In this document: piece by piece, positions 55,003-64,000 of the stretch
Layout of the letters: every line of letters begins with the position of its first letter
Numbering within the stretch: position 1 is the first letter of the stretch
Assembly: GCA_020912385.1 (NCBI GenBank)
Contig: CP087211.1
Location: 1 to 64,000, forward strand
Length of the DNA stretch: 64,000 nt
Direction of reading: 5' to 3'
Origin: Neofusicoccum parvum
Taxonomy: Eukaryota; Ascomycota; Dothideomycetes; Botryosphaeriales; Botryosphaeriaceae
The notes under the pieces: generated by a model
What the model was told of the DNA's origin: nothing
What the model saw: only the letters and a program-made list of their open reading frames with translations
Database searches by the model: none
Program-made: the position numbers and the translations under genes

Positions 55003-56579
55003 TGTGACAACGTGTAGTTCCGCTTCTCACCGTAGATATTCCTGAGAGGTCTAGAGCGAAGCAGAGCACAGGGTATAAGTATTCCAATGATCATATCGGT
55101 GAAGATATGGCTCAGTGACCGAGTCCAGGCGCAGCGTAGCTATCAATCGTATCGGACTACACCGCTTCGATCAGCGCTCAAACAGCCGCCTTATCTACAC
55201 TTCTGGTCGATATGTGAATCGAAACGTAATTTGAAGACTTATTGTACGAGATGCACCTGCCTAAACATTCGTTAGTTTGACGGCGTAGTCCAGCGGCGTG
55301 GTCCAACGGCGTCGTTAACCATGCGTGACCTCGGAGCGGCACAGCACTCGAAGTGGTGTGAGAGAGGCGTTCACGAAATGTGACAGGAGTCGTTGTGTGG
55401 TTTTTCACAAGTGAACTTTTTTGTTTTTTAGGGGCTTCTCTTCAGAAATACTCCGTGACACTATGAGAAGCTACGGGACTTCTACGAAATGGCTCAAACC
55501 TATTCCCTATACTAGCCGAATACACCATACCAACTACTCTCGCACTCTAAATTGCGCTGTAGGTTTCTTTTGCCGTTGACCATGAGTGAATTTGAAAACG
55601 CGGATAGATCACATTCGGTTGATTGTCTACGCCGCTTTGCCGCCGCCCGGAACATGTTTACCGCGGCAAACGCCCGGAAGATATTGATCGCGGCAACCGG
55701 CGTCCAATTATGTCCTGCCAAGGTGAGGATTATCATCGGAACCAGGCCCCCCATGTGCAAATGATATCTTGGCGAGAGAAGATCCCATGCCGGACATTCG
55801 ATGCATGCAAAGCACGGCACTTTCGGTAGTGTGTAAATGATCCATCTGGACAACCAAAAGACGACTTGTCATTATTCCCAGTACAAATCGAAAAATGTTT
55901 CCATAGAGGACCCTGTCATGCGCTTCACATTTCATGGCGGCGTAGGTTCAATCTCCCCCTTGGGATGCGGTAGTGCGTGTTCCGACAAATATAGAAAGAC
56001 AATGCAGCCACCAGACCCTGTCAGTGCGGCGACATGCAATGCGCTTGAAGATTGATCAGCTTCGGCACATGCTCCGGTGTGGATCCTACATGACCGGCGT
56101 TGCATGGGATGTCAGGGCGCGGAGACCTATTACGAGCGCACCTAAGCGATCGGCTACGAAAAAGTCCCCACAGTCGCCACAGGCAGCAATCAGTCATTTT
56201 CTCAGAGGATTTGGCTATCTGTTCGTCAGCATGTGTTGGTGTTGCTAGCTCTATCGTGCCTCGATCCCTTTGGTGGATATCTTTTCGCCCCTGGGGCAGA
56301 TCCGGTGTGTCGGTAACAGCTGAACGAGCCTCCGTAACGCCAGTCTGTTCCCTGACGGACAGACATTCAGCCGTCTGACTATGCTAAATCAAGATGGCAG
56401 AGATGATAGGTTGTTGTGGCTTCATCCCTGTTGAAGGAGTACCTCACCGGTCGTATCTGTACGAATCCGGCGGATTTCGAGTGCAGATACGTGCACAGGA
56501 TGTATTTATAAAGACCTCCAGCAGTCGGGATTTATCTTCTTTGCACTCAACAGCGTTCACCACCCTTTACCTTTCGAAA
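55003..56579. other. About 1.6 kb divergent intergenic region
   Basis: No gene recognised. Promoters of the P450 (left) and desaturase (right) should lie here. TATTTATAAAG at about 56505, about 75 bp before the desaturase ATG, is a plausible TATA element. Confidence 0.55.
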
Positions 56580-57985
56580 ATGACTCTGGACTACAACAGC
56601 CATCCCTCAGAGCTGGTGGAGGGGGGTGTAGGTTCCCAAACTAAATGATAGGACAGAGGTGCGAAGCTGACATGTTGCACTCAGAAGGTCAAAGGCGTAA
56701 AGCAAATGGTCACAGTCGACGATCTACGCAAAGCAATTCCTCCTCACTGCTTCAAGCCATCTTACACGACGTCCTTTGCCTATCTTTCGCGGGATTTCTT
56801 GGTGGCCGGCGCGCTTTTCTACATTGCGTCGGCTTATGTTCCTCGGATTGAGTATCCCTTGGCCCGCTACATAGCATGGGTGGCATATGGATATGTCCAG
56901 GGCCTCGCTTGGACTGGCATCTGGGTATGTACCTGTTGACACTGGTTGCCGGCAATCTTGGCTGAATCGTATGCCAGGTCCAGGGACATGAGTGTGGCCA
57001 CATGGCTTTCTCTCCGTCCCAAAAGCTCAACGATGCGGTGGGCTTCATCTTACACTCTGCACTCCTCACTCCGTACTTCGCGTGGAAGTCGACCCATCGC
57101 CGCCATCACATCTACGCCAACAACCTCGCCAAGGACCACAACTACGTACCGCCTCAACGGGAGGAGTATGCCTCCAGCCTGATGTTCAACTCGGAGAAGC
57201 TGGAAGAGCTCACCGAAGATGTCCCCATCGTCACCTTCCTGCGTATCATCCTCCAGCAAGTCATAGGCTTCCCCTGGTACCTCCTCACGAACATCACCGC
57301 TTCCCACGGGAGCCTTTACCGCAAGCAGTCTCCGACGTTCCTGGGCAACAGCCACTTCCTGCCCACTTCGACGCTGTTCCGCCCTGAGGAAGCCCACCTT
57401 ATTCTAGCGTCTGACATCGGCATCGGCGTGATGGCGTACTTCCTGTACACCACTGGCGTGAGCATCGGGTTCACGGCGGTCGCGCTTCTCTACATCCAGC
57501 CGTACATGTGGGTCAACCATTGGATCGTCGCCATCACCTACCTGCACCACACGCACCCCTCGCTGCCCAAGTACGCGCCCGAAGCGTGGACCTTCGTGCG
57601 GGGCGCGCTGGCGACGGTGGATCGGGAATTCGGATGGGTGGGCAAGCACATGCTGCACAACATCATCGAGTTCCATGTCATTCATCACTTGTTCTCGTGA
57701 GCCTGCAGTCCTTCAGCTACACTTATTCTCCCCTCTGACCTTCATCGCAGACGCATCCCGCAATACCACGCCGAAGAAGCAACCAAGGCCATCATGCCGC
57801 TTCTGGGCCAGGCCTACCACGCCGACAAGCAGCGCGCCTTCCTGCCGGCGCTCTGGGAGTCGTTCACGCGGTGCCAGTGGGTTGAGCCGGACGAGGCGGC
57901 GGATCCCAAGGATCGCGAGTACTGGTACAGGGGCGGGCCATCGCCCCCGCCGGAGAGCAGGATGCGGAAGAAAGGGTGGAGGTGA
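56580..57985 (+). CDS. Delta-12-type fatty acid desaturase (4 exons)
   Basis: Exons 56580-56627, 56685-56924, 56978-57696 and 57751-57985 give 413 residues with exact phases. Membrane di-iron enzyme of the endoplasmic reticulum that adds a second double bond to oleate-type chains. All three histidine boxes are present: HECGH, HRRHH and HVIHH. Also seen are AIPPHCFKPSY before the first membrane span and HAEEATKAI after the last box, as in fungal oleate desaturases. The enzyme may be the housekeeping desaturase or a specialised one; a subtelomeric place favours an extra copy, which is an inference. Confidence 0.93.
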
Positions 57986-60602
57986 TGGGGACCCAGCGCT
58001 GCGGTGGCGGTAAAGACCGGGGCGCATCGTTACCATTTTGACGAATGCACTGACTTCCGTGGCGATGGTAGTGTGCTCCCATGTGCGTTGGACGGCGGCC
58101 GGGCAGAAATGTTTGTGGCCACATTAGATCAGGGTGGATCAAGAGGACCGGTGGAGTTGTGGTAGACACTGGGTGCAGATTGCTCTTTCCATTACAAATT
58201 AGTACAGATTGTAAATGCCATCCTCATCGATTGACGACACCAGAGATTCCTGTTGCATTCCGTGGGACCGCGCGCATTCGTCGGGAAAGGCAACGCCAGG
58301 TACCTACCCGACGGCTCTTGACGTCTACGTCGCTAGCGTTAGCCACAACAGATTATCAGTGTTCCATTGGAATCAGCTTAGATATCCGCAGTAATGCATA
58401 AGAATGCTACCCATTACTTTCTAAAGACAAAAAGTGCGACATTACGTCTCGCCAGCCAGAAAAGCCTGGAATATCATCGCGGATCCATCATGTCAACGAC
58501 CCTGCCTTCACAGCCCGTATCTCAACTACGATATATCTCGCTAAAAAGAAAAAACTCCCGCAGGGGATAATTACGAATCAATCTTCAGAAAGAGTCTTGT
58601 GGCCAAGGTGGTAAAGGAATAGGCAGCCGTTGAAATGGTTGGAATGATCGGAGTGATTCCGCTGGAAATGGTCGGATGTGAGGCGTTTCCACGCTTTCAC
58701 AGAGCTGGGTCGAAAGCTCGCTCTGCTGGCGCAATACTGTGCTGTAGATGGAAAGAACCTTATGGTCGGTGGTGCTGGTTCAGTCGATCAAAAAGCGCGC
58801 GGGACTTTCGTAGCATACTGCGGGTCTGTAGCAGAGGTCGCGGCAGCACAGATCGTGTCTGCAGACTGAGCGGTATTCGATTGGTCGTCTCTCTGGACAG
58901 GCAATGGCGCGATAGTATCTTGGTGCCCTGACCACTCCAATAGGCTCGGCAGCGTAGTACTCGTGTCTGGTGGTGATTTCGCTCCTCTCCACGGTGACGG
59001 GCTCAAGATCGACCCAGCATGCCCGACGGCTCCTCCTCCCCTCCAGTGCTCGGTACCTTCGGGAGAGAGAGACTTCTTGGAGCCACAAGGGCAGAGACAT
59101 CGCGGTAGAGTGGAAGCTGGACAAGTATTGGAGATGATGTTTTTCGTAGGCCCAGAAGATTCCCAGCTGCGGGAGGAAAGAATAGGTCTGATTGAGTGCC
59201 TTATCCTTGCCCATACTGAGACTGCACCCGACGCGCTTTAATAGTCATTCGTTGCCATGCGGCTGGCCGCCATCACCGAGAGACATGTGTGGCAGCACGA
59301 AACAAAAGCAAACGACGCTAAGTGTGCCACAGCACCGCCACAAGTAAGCGCTAATGAGAACACGAAGAAATGCAAGGCATGCTTGCAGCGCCATGCACAA
59401 GGCCGCCCTTTCTGAAGCCGTAGACAAGAGAGAATCAGCCACAGCAGAAGAAACAGGCGGTCAGCCAATCCAGCCCGTGACACGCCGAAGGGTGGCGGGA
59501 AGCCCACGTGGAGGCTGAGCCTTCATGACGGTGTAACAACAACATCTACCCAATTCACCCCAGCGAGGAGCTGAGCTGCCTGAAGAGTCTCAGCCTCGTT
59601 GCCTGAAATGAGCTGACGTACGCCTCTACTCCGTATCTTCGGACTTTGGAGGAATCCGTACGCAATCCCCAATTTCTGGCCACACCCAGATAGAGGCGCC
59701 TCCAAGCCTCCGGAATGGCCGCGGGCGTAGAAACGCAGACACCGTCGAATGAGGGGATTCAAAACAAGGATGGCCAGAAAGAGCTCGACAACGACATCGT
59801 CACAATAGTGAGACGTGCGCTCGGTGCTGACATTTTGGTTTTTACGACAAGGCCGAGTCACTCGTTGATTCTCATTGCGACGAGCATATAGATCGCAAGA
59901 TCAAGATGATGAGCTGAAAATGAACAGGCACCGAGATACCAGCTCACTGCCTCATGACCTAGTCTCAGGCATGTCCCAGTCGCATGACGCGCCATCGCTG
60001 GAGCCTCAAAAAAGTCTTGCAGCCACCGTCACCCACATACCGATTGCGCCACAGCGGCTACGAAAGTTTTCCAGTTGCTGCTCAACAGGATTGGCAGAAG
60101 CTTTACAACCGGTGGAATATCAACGCGGCCATGGGGAACCGCATATTCAACTCCAGATGGACTAATCAGAAAGTTCACCGCTACGGTCGACCCGATCATG
60201 ATCTCTTTTTCGTTTTCCTTTTGTGGAGAAAGTATGGTGTGGAATATTTAGATTGTGAGGACTCACCGTATTTTCAGCCTACAAAAAGGCAACGCAAAAG
60301 GTCAGCCAGAACCGTGTGGATTTGCCTTTTTTCCCCAAATAAGCACAGCCTTGTCTGTTTATCATCGTTTAATGCCTTCTTCGCCGTGCTGATACCGCAA
60401 AGCTGTGTAATATTGGCAAAGCCCTCGGTCGTCGGGGGAAAGTTCACCGCGCCAGGAACGCAGTTGCTTGTTGCGGTTCGTGTTTGCACCAACGAAGAAT
60501 TTATTGATAGCTCTGACAATTTTAATTGTGATCATTCGGTGAAAATGAAAGGCTGTTTTTACAGCGTTGGGGATGATGGATGTTTCTCTTGCCGCTCTGT
60601 TC
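57986..60602. other. About 2.6 kb without a confident gene
   Basis: Several open frames exist. 58780-59214 (minus) has an ATG and 144 residues with a Cys/Arg-rich C terminus but no motif I recognise. 59984-60679 (plus) looks non-coding by composition. No repeat or RNA gene identified. Confidence 0.5.
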
Positions 60603-61518
60603 TTAATTCTCTTCTTCCCACTCACTGTCCTCATCACTCTTCTCGTTTTCATGCAGCACAATGTTGTTCCGGATCTTGAGCAGGCATCTTCCCATGCTTC
60701 CCTCACCGTCAAAGCTCAAATCCCACTCGAGCGGCAACGATGCCTTCTCAGCCCCATCAACCTCGTCTTGTGCGTCCTCGCTCAGCCACATGAACCCCTC
60801 CTTCAAGACGACATAAGCCTCGACAGTAAAGACCCCCCACCCGATGCGCGTGACCTCAAACGGCGGCGCAGTCCGCACAACACTCGGCGACTGGAAAGTC
60901 GAATCCTATCGCTCCTGTGTCAGCCCGCGCCCCCTCCGCCGTCGCCCCGCGCTCGCTCACCAACTCGATCTGCACCTCCTGCACAACATCCTCGTCGCTT
61001 ATCCGCACGAAAAACGTCCACTCATGCGAGTTCCCGTCCCCATCGTCCCCCACCGCCCCGTGCGTGTTCCCCAGCCACACCGTCACCGCCTGCACCTCTC
61101 CGCCGCCGTCCTCCTCGCCGCCCTCCTCGCGCTCGCGCTCCGCCCACCTCCCCGGATACCGCGCGCGCAGCTGGCGCTCGCGGTCCGCGTCCGGCGCCGC
61201 CGTCGTCACCGTCCGGCACATCGGGCACCTCGCCTCGACGGCGGAGGCGGCGGCGGCGGCGGTGACGGCCGAGTCTTCCAGCGGGACGATGGTCATGGCG
61301 GACGCGGCCGACACGTCGGCCCAGCGCGCCATGCAGAAGCGGCACAGCTCGTGGCCGCACGTGGTGCGCACGGGGCGGTGCAGCAGCAGGTGGCAGATGG
61401 GGCAGAGGTCGTCGGCCGCGACCTCTGCTCCGTCCGCTGCGGCGGTAGCGGGCGGTGGTGGAGAGGAGCTGGTGGGGAGCGGGTGGCGCTTTCGGGCGGC
61501 GCGGGTGTTGCGGTGCAT
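60603..61518 (-). CDS. RING finger plus YEATS domain protein (2 exons)
   Basis: Exons 61518-60961 and 60905-60603 give 286 residues. A C3HC4 RING lies at about residues 38-100: CPICHLLLHRPVRTTCGHELCRFC, an Ala-rich loop, then CPMCR. The C-terminal half reads as a YEATS-like fold: EWTFFVRI, VQEVQIEL joined by splicing to a strand, then RTAPPFEVTRIGWGVFTVEAYV. The 55-nt intron (GTGAGC to GATAG) is needed to connect it. YEATS domains read acylated lysines on histones and RING domains recruit E2 enzymes, so a chromatin-directed ubiquitin ligase is a reasonable inference. The ATG at 61518 is the first in frame; more upstream frame has no ATG. Confidence 0.85.
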
Positions 61519-63077
61519 GGTTTGCTGGGTTGGTGGCGCAGGCGTCGGTTGCGTTCTGTCAGCACGCGTCGAGGAGGGGCCGGATCCTGTGGCTGATGGT
61601 CGTCCCGGGGGCTGAGCGGTGGTGGGGTGTGAGCGGCGTGCTGCTTCAGCGGCGGCGACTGCGCAGAGATTGCACAGAGAATGGGATTCACTGGAGTTTG
61701 TGGAACATCGAATGCAAATGGCGATTAGGCAGCCGCCGTGTGACTTGCACGTGCCGCCCACGTGACAGGCAGCTTTTGATGCTCATACAGTCGCCAGCCC
61801 AGCTCCATTAACTCTCCGCTCTTAGTTCGCGGACGATACAGGCTCCTTGTATTAGCAACACGCATGCAAGTTCGCTGTGATTTCACATGCGCCTTTAATC
61901 TTCCGGGTTTTGCGCAGCATGTACGTGGAAAACAGAACGCGCTACAATATACTATGACGAGGAAAATGCGACTGTCATTGATCTGGCGGTGGACGTGCAT
62001 TGCGTTAATGGTAAGAGCCGGGTACATACCGTAGAAGGCACGGGGTAACGTGGTGGATTTATAAGTTTCGTCTGATATATCAGGCTGGGCCATGCAGGCA
62101 CCGTGCATTCCGTAATTTGGAGGAAGAACCAGGTCGACAGTGGCGTAGAGCTCGGAGAGGGTTCATGACGCGTGCCTGACTGTGCTCGGAGGTTCGGCGT
62201 CAATGGCCGCTCCGCCGACCGTACTGCAACGTCGAGGGGTCTGGGAGAGCAAAGGGCCAGATTGCGGAGAGTAGATCTTGATTGTGTTTGGTGGAGTATA
62301 CGGCCATGGCCATTCCCCAGTTCTTATGAACTGTTCTGAACTGTCGTGCCGCCCGAGAAGCCCAGTTTGACCATGCACGTATCCTTCCTCTGCCTTCAAC
62401 CATTGCTGTTGTTCCTTCATGCAGTCGAGGTTGCACCCTTTCATGACGAAGCTCGCATGATGGAATCCGTGGAGTAGCTTCCGTACGGCGCAGCAGCGGT
62501 GCAGGTGCATGCCGCACAAAAAGGTGCTTGGATGCGTTGTTGTATCCACTTTTCCAAATGCAGATTTGGTCACCACAGCTCAACCTTGGCGCAACGGCAG
62601 CATCACTCTGCCTTGAGGAGAATATAGGACAAAGCAAAACCGCCGCCAGATATGCCTATACTAGAAGCACACTTCTCATAGCCCAACACCGTCCACTCCG
62701 GATATACTGTCACCTCTCCCCGAGCCTTCCCAGCTGGTGATGCCAACAAGACGGAAGTCGGACCGATTGTGCCAACAGACACTTTCTGTGCCGCATCGCA
62801 GCTCAGCCCCCATCATCATACTTATTCCCGTCCACCACCTCGCCGCGGTGATGGAGAGCACGCGTTAGGGATGGTCGCCCCGGCTGTTCGTCAGCCACAG
62901 GCAGCCCGCACGATCTGCATTTCCACCCGCCCTCCGGCTCAATGAAGTCTGCTACCTCTCCACAACCGCTATTGCTTGTCTCTCCAGCCTGGCACTGGCC
63001 TCCATGCATCGCGGAACGGACAACCCCGCCGCCTCCACTTGAAACCCTCAATCCAATTCCCTGACGAGGAACTGAAG
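61519..63077. other. About 1.6 kb divergent intergenic region
   Basis: No gene recognised; only short open frames on both strands. Contains the promoters of the two neighbours. Confidence 0.5.
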
Positions 63078-64000
63078 ATGCCGAACTTCACCTGCCCCTC
63101 GGGCGGGACGTGGCACGCTTGCGCCACCGGCTCACGCTTCGTCGGCTGCTGCACCCAGATCGACGCTTGCACGCTCGGCTGCAGCGCCGGAAACCTGATG
63201 CCCGCGTCGTTCGACATTGCTCTCTCCGGCCGCATCCCAGACCTGGACTGCGGGACATCGGGCAGCTTATTCTACACGTGCGCGCTGACCGATCCGTCCT
63301 TCTGGGGCTGCTGCAAGTCCAACCCTTGCACCAGCGACGACGGGTGCGCGCGAACGGACTTGGGCGCTGCGTATCTTGGCGCGAATGCCGTGGCAGGGTC
63401 GTACTACGGCGTGACCGGAACGGCGTCTGCGTCTGCATCAGCTACGGGGAGCGCCGCAGCCACTCCTTCTTCATCGTTGCTGCCATCATCCTCCTCCTCC
63501 TCGTCTTCCACTTCTTCTTCTTCTTCGCCGTCGCCCACACCCCGCAGCAACACCACCACCATCATTGCCGCGGCCGTCGGCGGCGTCGCGGGCGGCATCC
63601 TTATCACCGCCGCGCTCGCATTCCTGATCTGGAAACGTGCGAGGCGGCATCATCACAGCAACGGCCCCGGAGTCCCTGACAGCGAGCACAACGCCGCCGC
63701 TACGGCCTTCATGGAGACGAAGAGAGGAGCCCCGGCGACGACAGCAGCACCCGAGAAGCAGCTTGCAGGCACTGCGGGGATCCTGCTCGACGGCCCAGAC
63801 GCTGTGTCGTCGCCACTACTACTACCGCCGACACACCACCGGAACGGAGTCGGCGTCTTCGAGCTCGAGAGCGGTGTGGACGTGCCCGAGCAGCGGCGGG
63901 GTGAGCCGGCGGAGCTGGTCGAGCTGATGGCTGAGCCGGTGGAGAGGGTCGAACTGGCAGCGGGAGGAGGAGGAGTGGTGACGCAGAGCGTCGGTGCGGG
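63078..64000 (+). CDS. Cysteine-rich single-pass membrane protein, cut by window end
   Basis: An ATG at 63078 opens a frame with no stop up to base 64000, at least 307 residues. The N-terminal 95 residues hold about 16 cysteines in two similar halves (GTWHAC, GCCTQIDACTLGC; then FYTCAL, FWGCCKSNPCTSDDGC). A Ser/Thr/Pro-rich stalk follows, then one transmembrane helix (IIAAAVGGVAGGILITAALA) with a basic stop (WKRARRHHH) and a long cytoplasmic tail. This layout resembles fungal wall-stress sensor-like surface proteins. No classical signal peptide is visible, so either a 5' exon is missing or the helix acts as signal anchor. Confidence 0.82.
   Translation, partial: MPNFTCPSGGTWHACATGSRFVGCCTQIDACTLGCSAGNLMPASFDIALSGRIPDLDCGTSGSLFYTCALTDPSFWGCCKSNPCTSDDGCARTDLGAAYLGANAVAGSYYGVTGTASASASATGSAAATPSSSLLPSSSSSSSSTSSSSSPSPTPRSNTTTIIAAAVGGVAGGILITAALAFLIWKRARRHHHSNGPGVPDSEHNAAATAFMETKRGAPATTAAPEKQLAGTAGILLDGPDAVSSPLLLPPTHHRNGVGVFELESGVDVPEQRRGEPAELVELMAEPVERVELAAGGGGVVTQSVGA

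Noticed and set aside
1..64000. CRISPR array, operons, bacterial-type promoters
   Set aside because: Telomere, spliced genes and chromovirus show that this is a fungal nuclear chromosome; the tandem repeats have no spacer structure of CRISPR type.

Overview
The window is the left end of a chromosome from a filamentous ascomycete (Pezizomycotina). It opens on TTAGGG-type telomere repeats in the CCCTAA orientation. The genes are interrupted by short introns of about 45-80 nt with GT..AG borders, many with CTAAC-like branch sites. HET-domain proteins are present, and several repeats carry the CpA-to-TpA damage typical of repeat-induced point mutation (RIP). I cannot name the species.

Region by region. 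(1) 1-11,370 is subtelomere: the telomere, G-poor pyrimidine-rich minisatellites, six GC-rich units that each hold a CCCTAAC and a GGGTTAG, and three stacked copies of the 3' end of a telomere-linked RecQ-type helicase gene. The innermost copy (5,330-10,954, minus, reading toward the telomere) is almost full length but carries eleven in-frame stops, all TAG or TAA. (2) 11,368-13,289 is a heavily RIP-mutated mosaic of older retroelements. (3) 13,290-19,297 is a very young Ty3/Gypsy chromovirus with identical 184-bp LTRs, open gag and pol frames in a -1 relation, a C-terminal chromodomain, and an 11-nt match between primer-binding site and LTR that predicts self-priming. (4) 19,298-20,880 is AT-rich debris followed by a broken P450. 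(5) From 21.2 kb onward is gene-bearing subtelomeric DNA.

The gene-bearing part holds, in order: a pterin-4a-carbinolamine dehydratase; a CYP65-like P450; a HET protein; a secreted cysteine-rich protein made of three repeats with Kex2-type sites between them; a DUF6536-type membrane protein whose 3' end has been cut off by a copia-like solo LTR; an unrecognised polytopic membrane protein; a BTB protein; an alpha/beta-hydrolase-like protein; mitochondrial dihydroxy-acid dehydratase; a HET protein whose HET domain is split by ankyrin repeats; a DUF7924 protein; a divergent pair of P-loop GTPases; a second P450; a delta-12-type fatty acid desaturase; a RING-YEATS protein; and a cysteine-rich single-pass membrane protein that runs off the window. 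For ten multi-exon models (PCD, both P450s, DUF6536, membrane protein, BTB, hydrolase, DHAD, desaturase, RING-YEATS) the exon lengths sum to a whole number of codons.

The genes do not form one obvious pathway. The mix of P450s, HET proteins, NLR-like GTPases, a secreted repeat protein and mobile elements is typical of an accessory, rapidly changing subtelomere. The observations I would check first are the ankyrin-split HET domain, the Kex2-repeat secreted protein, the self-priming chromovirus and the stacked, RIP-killed helicase modules.
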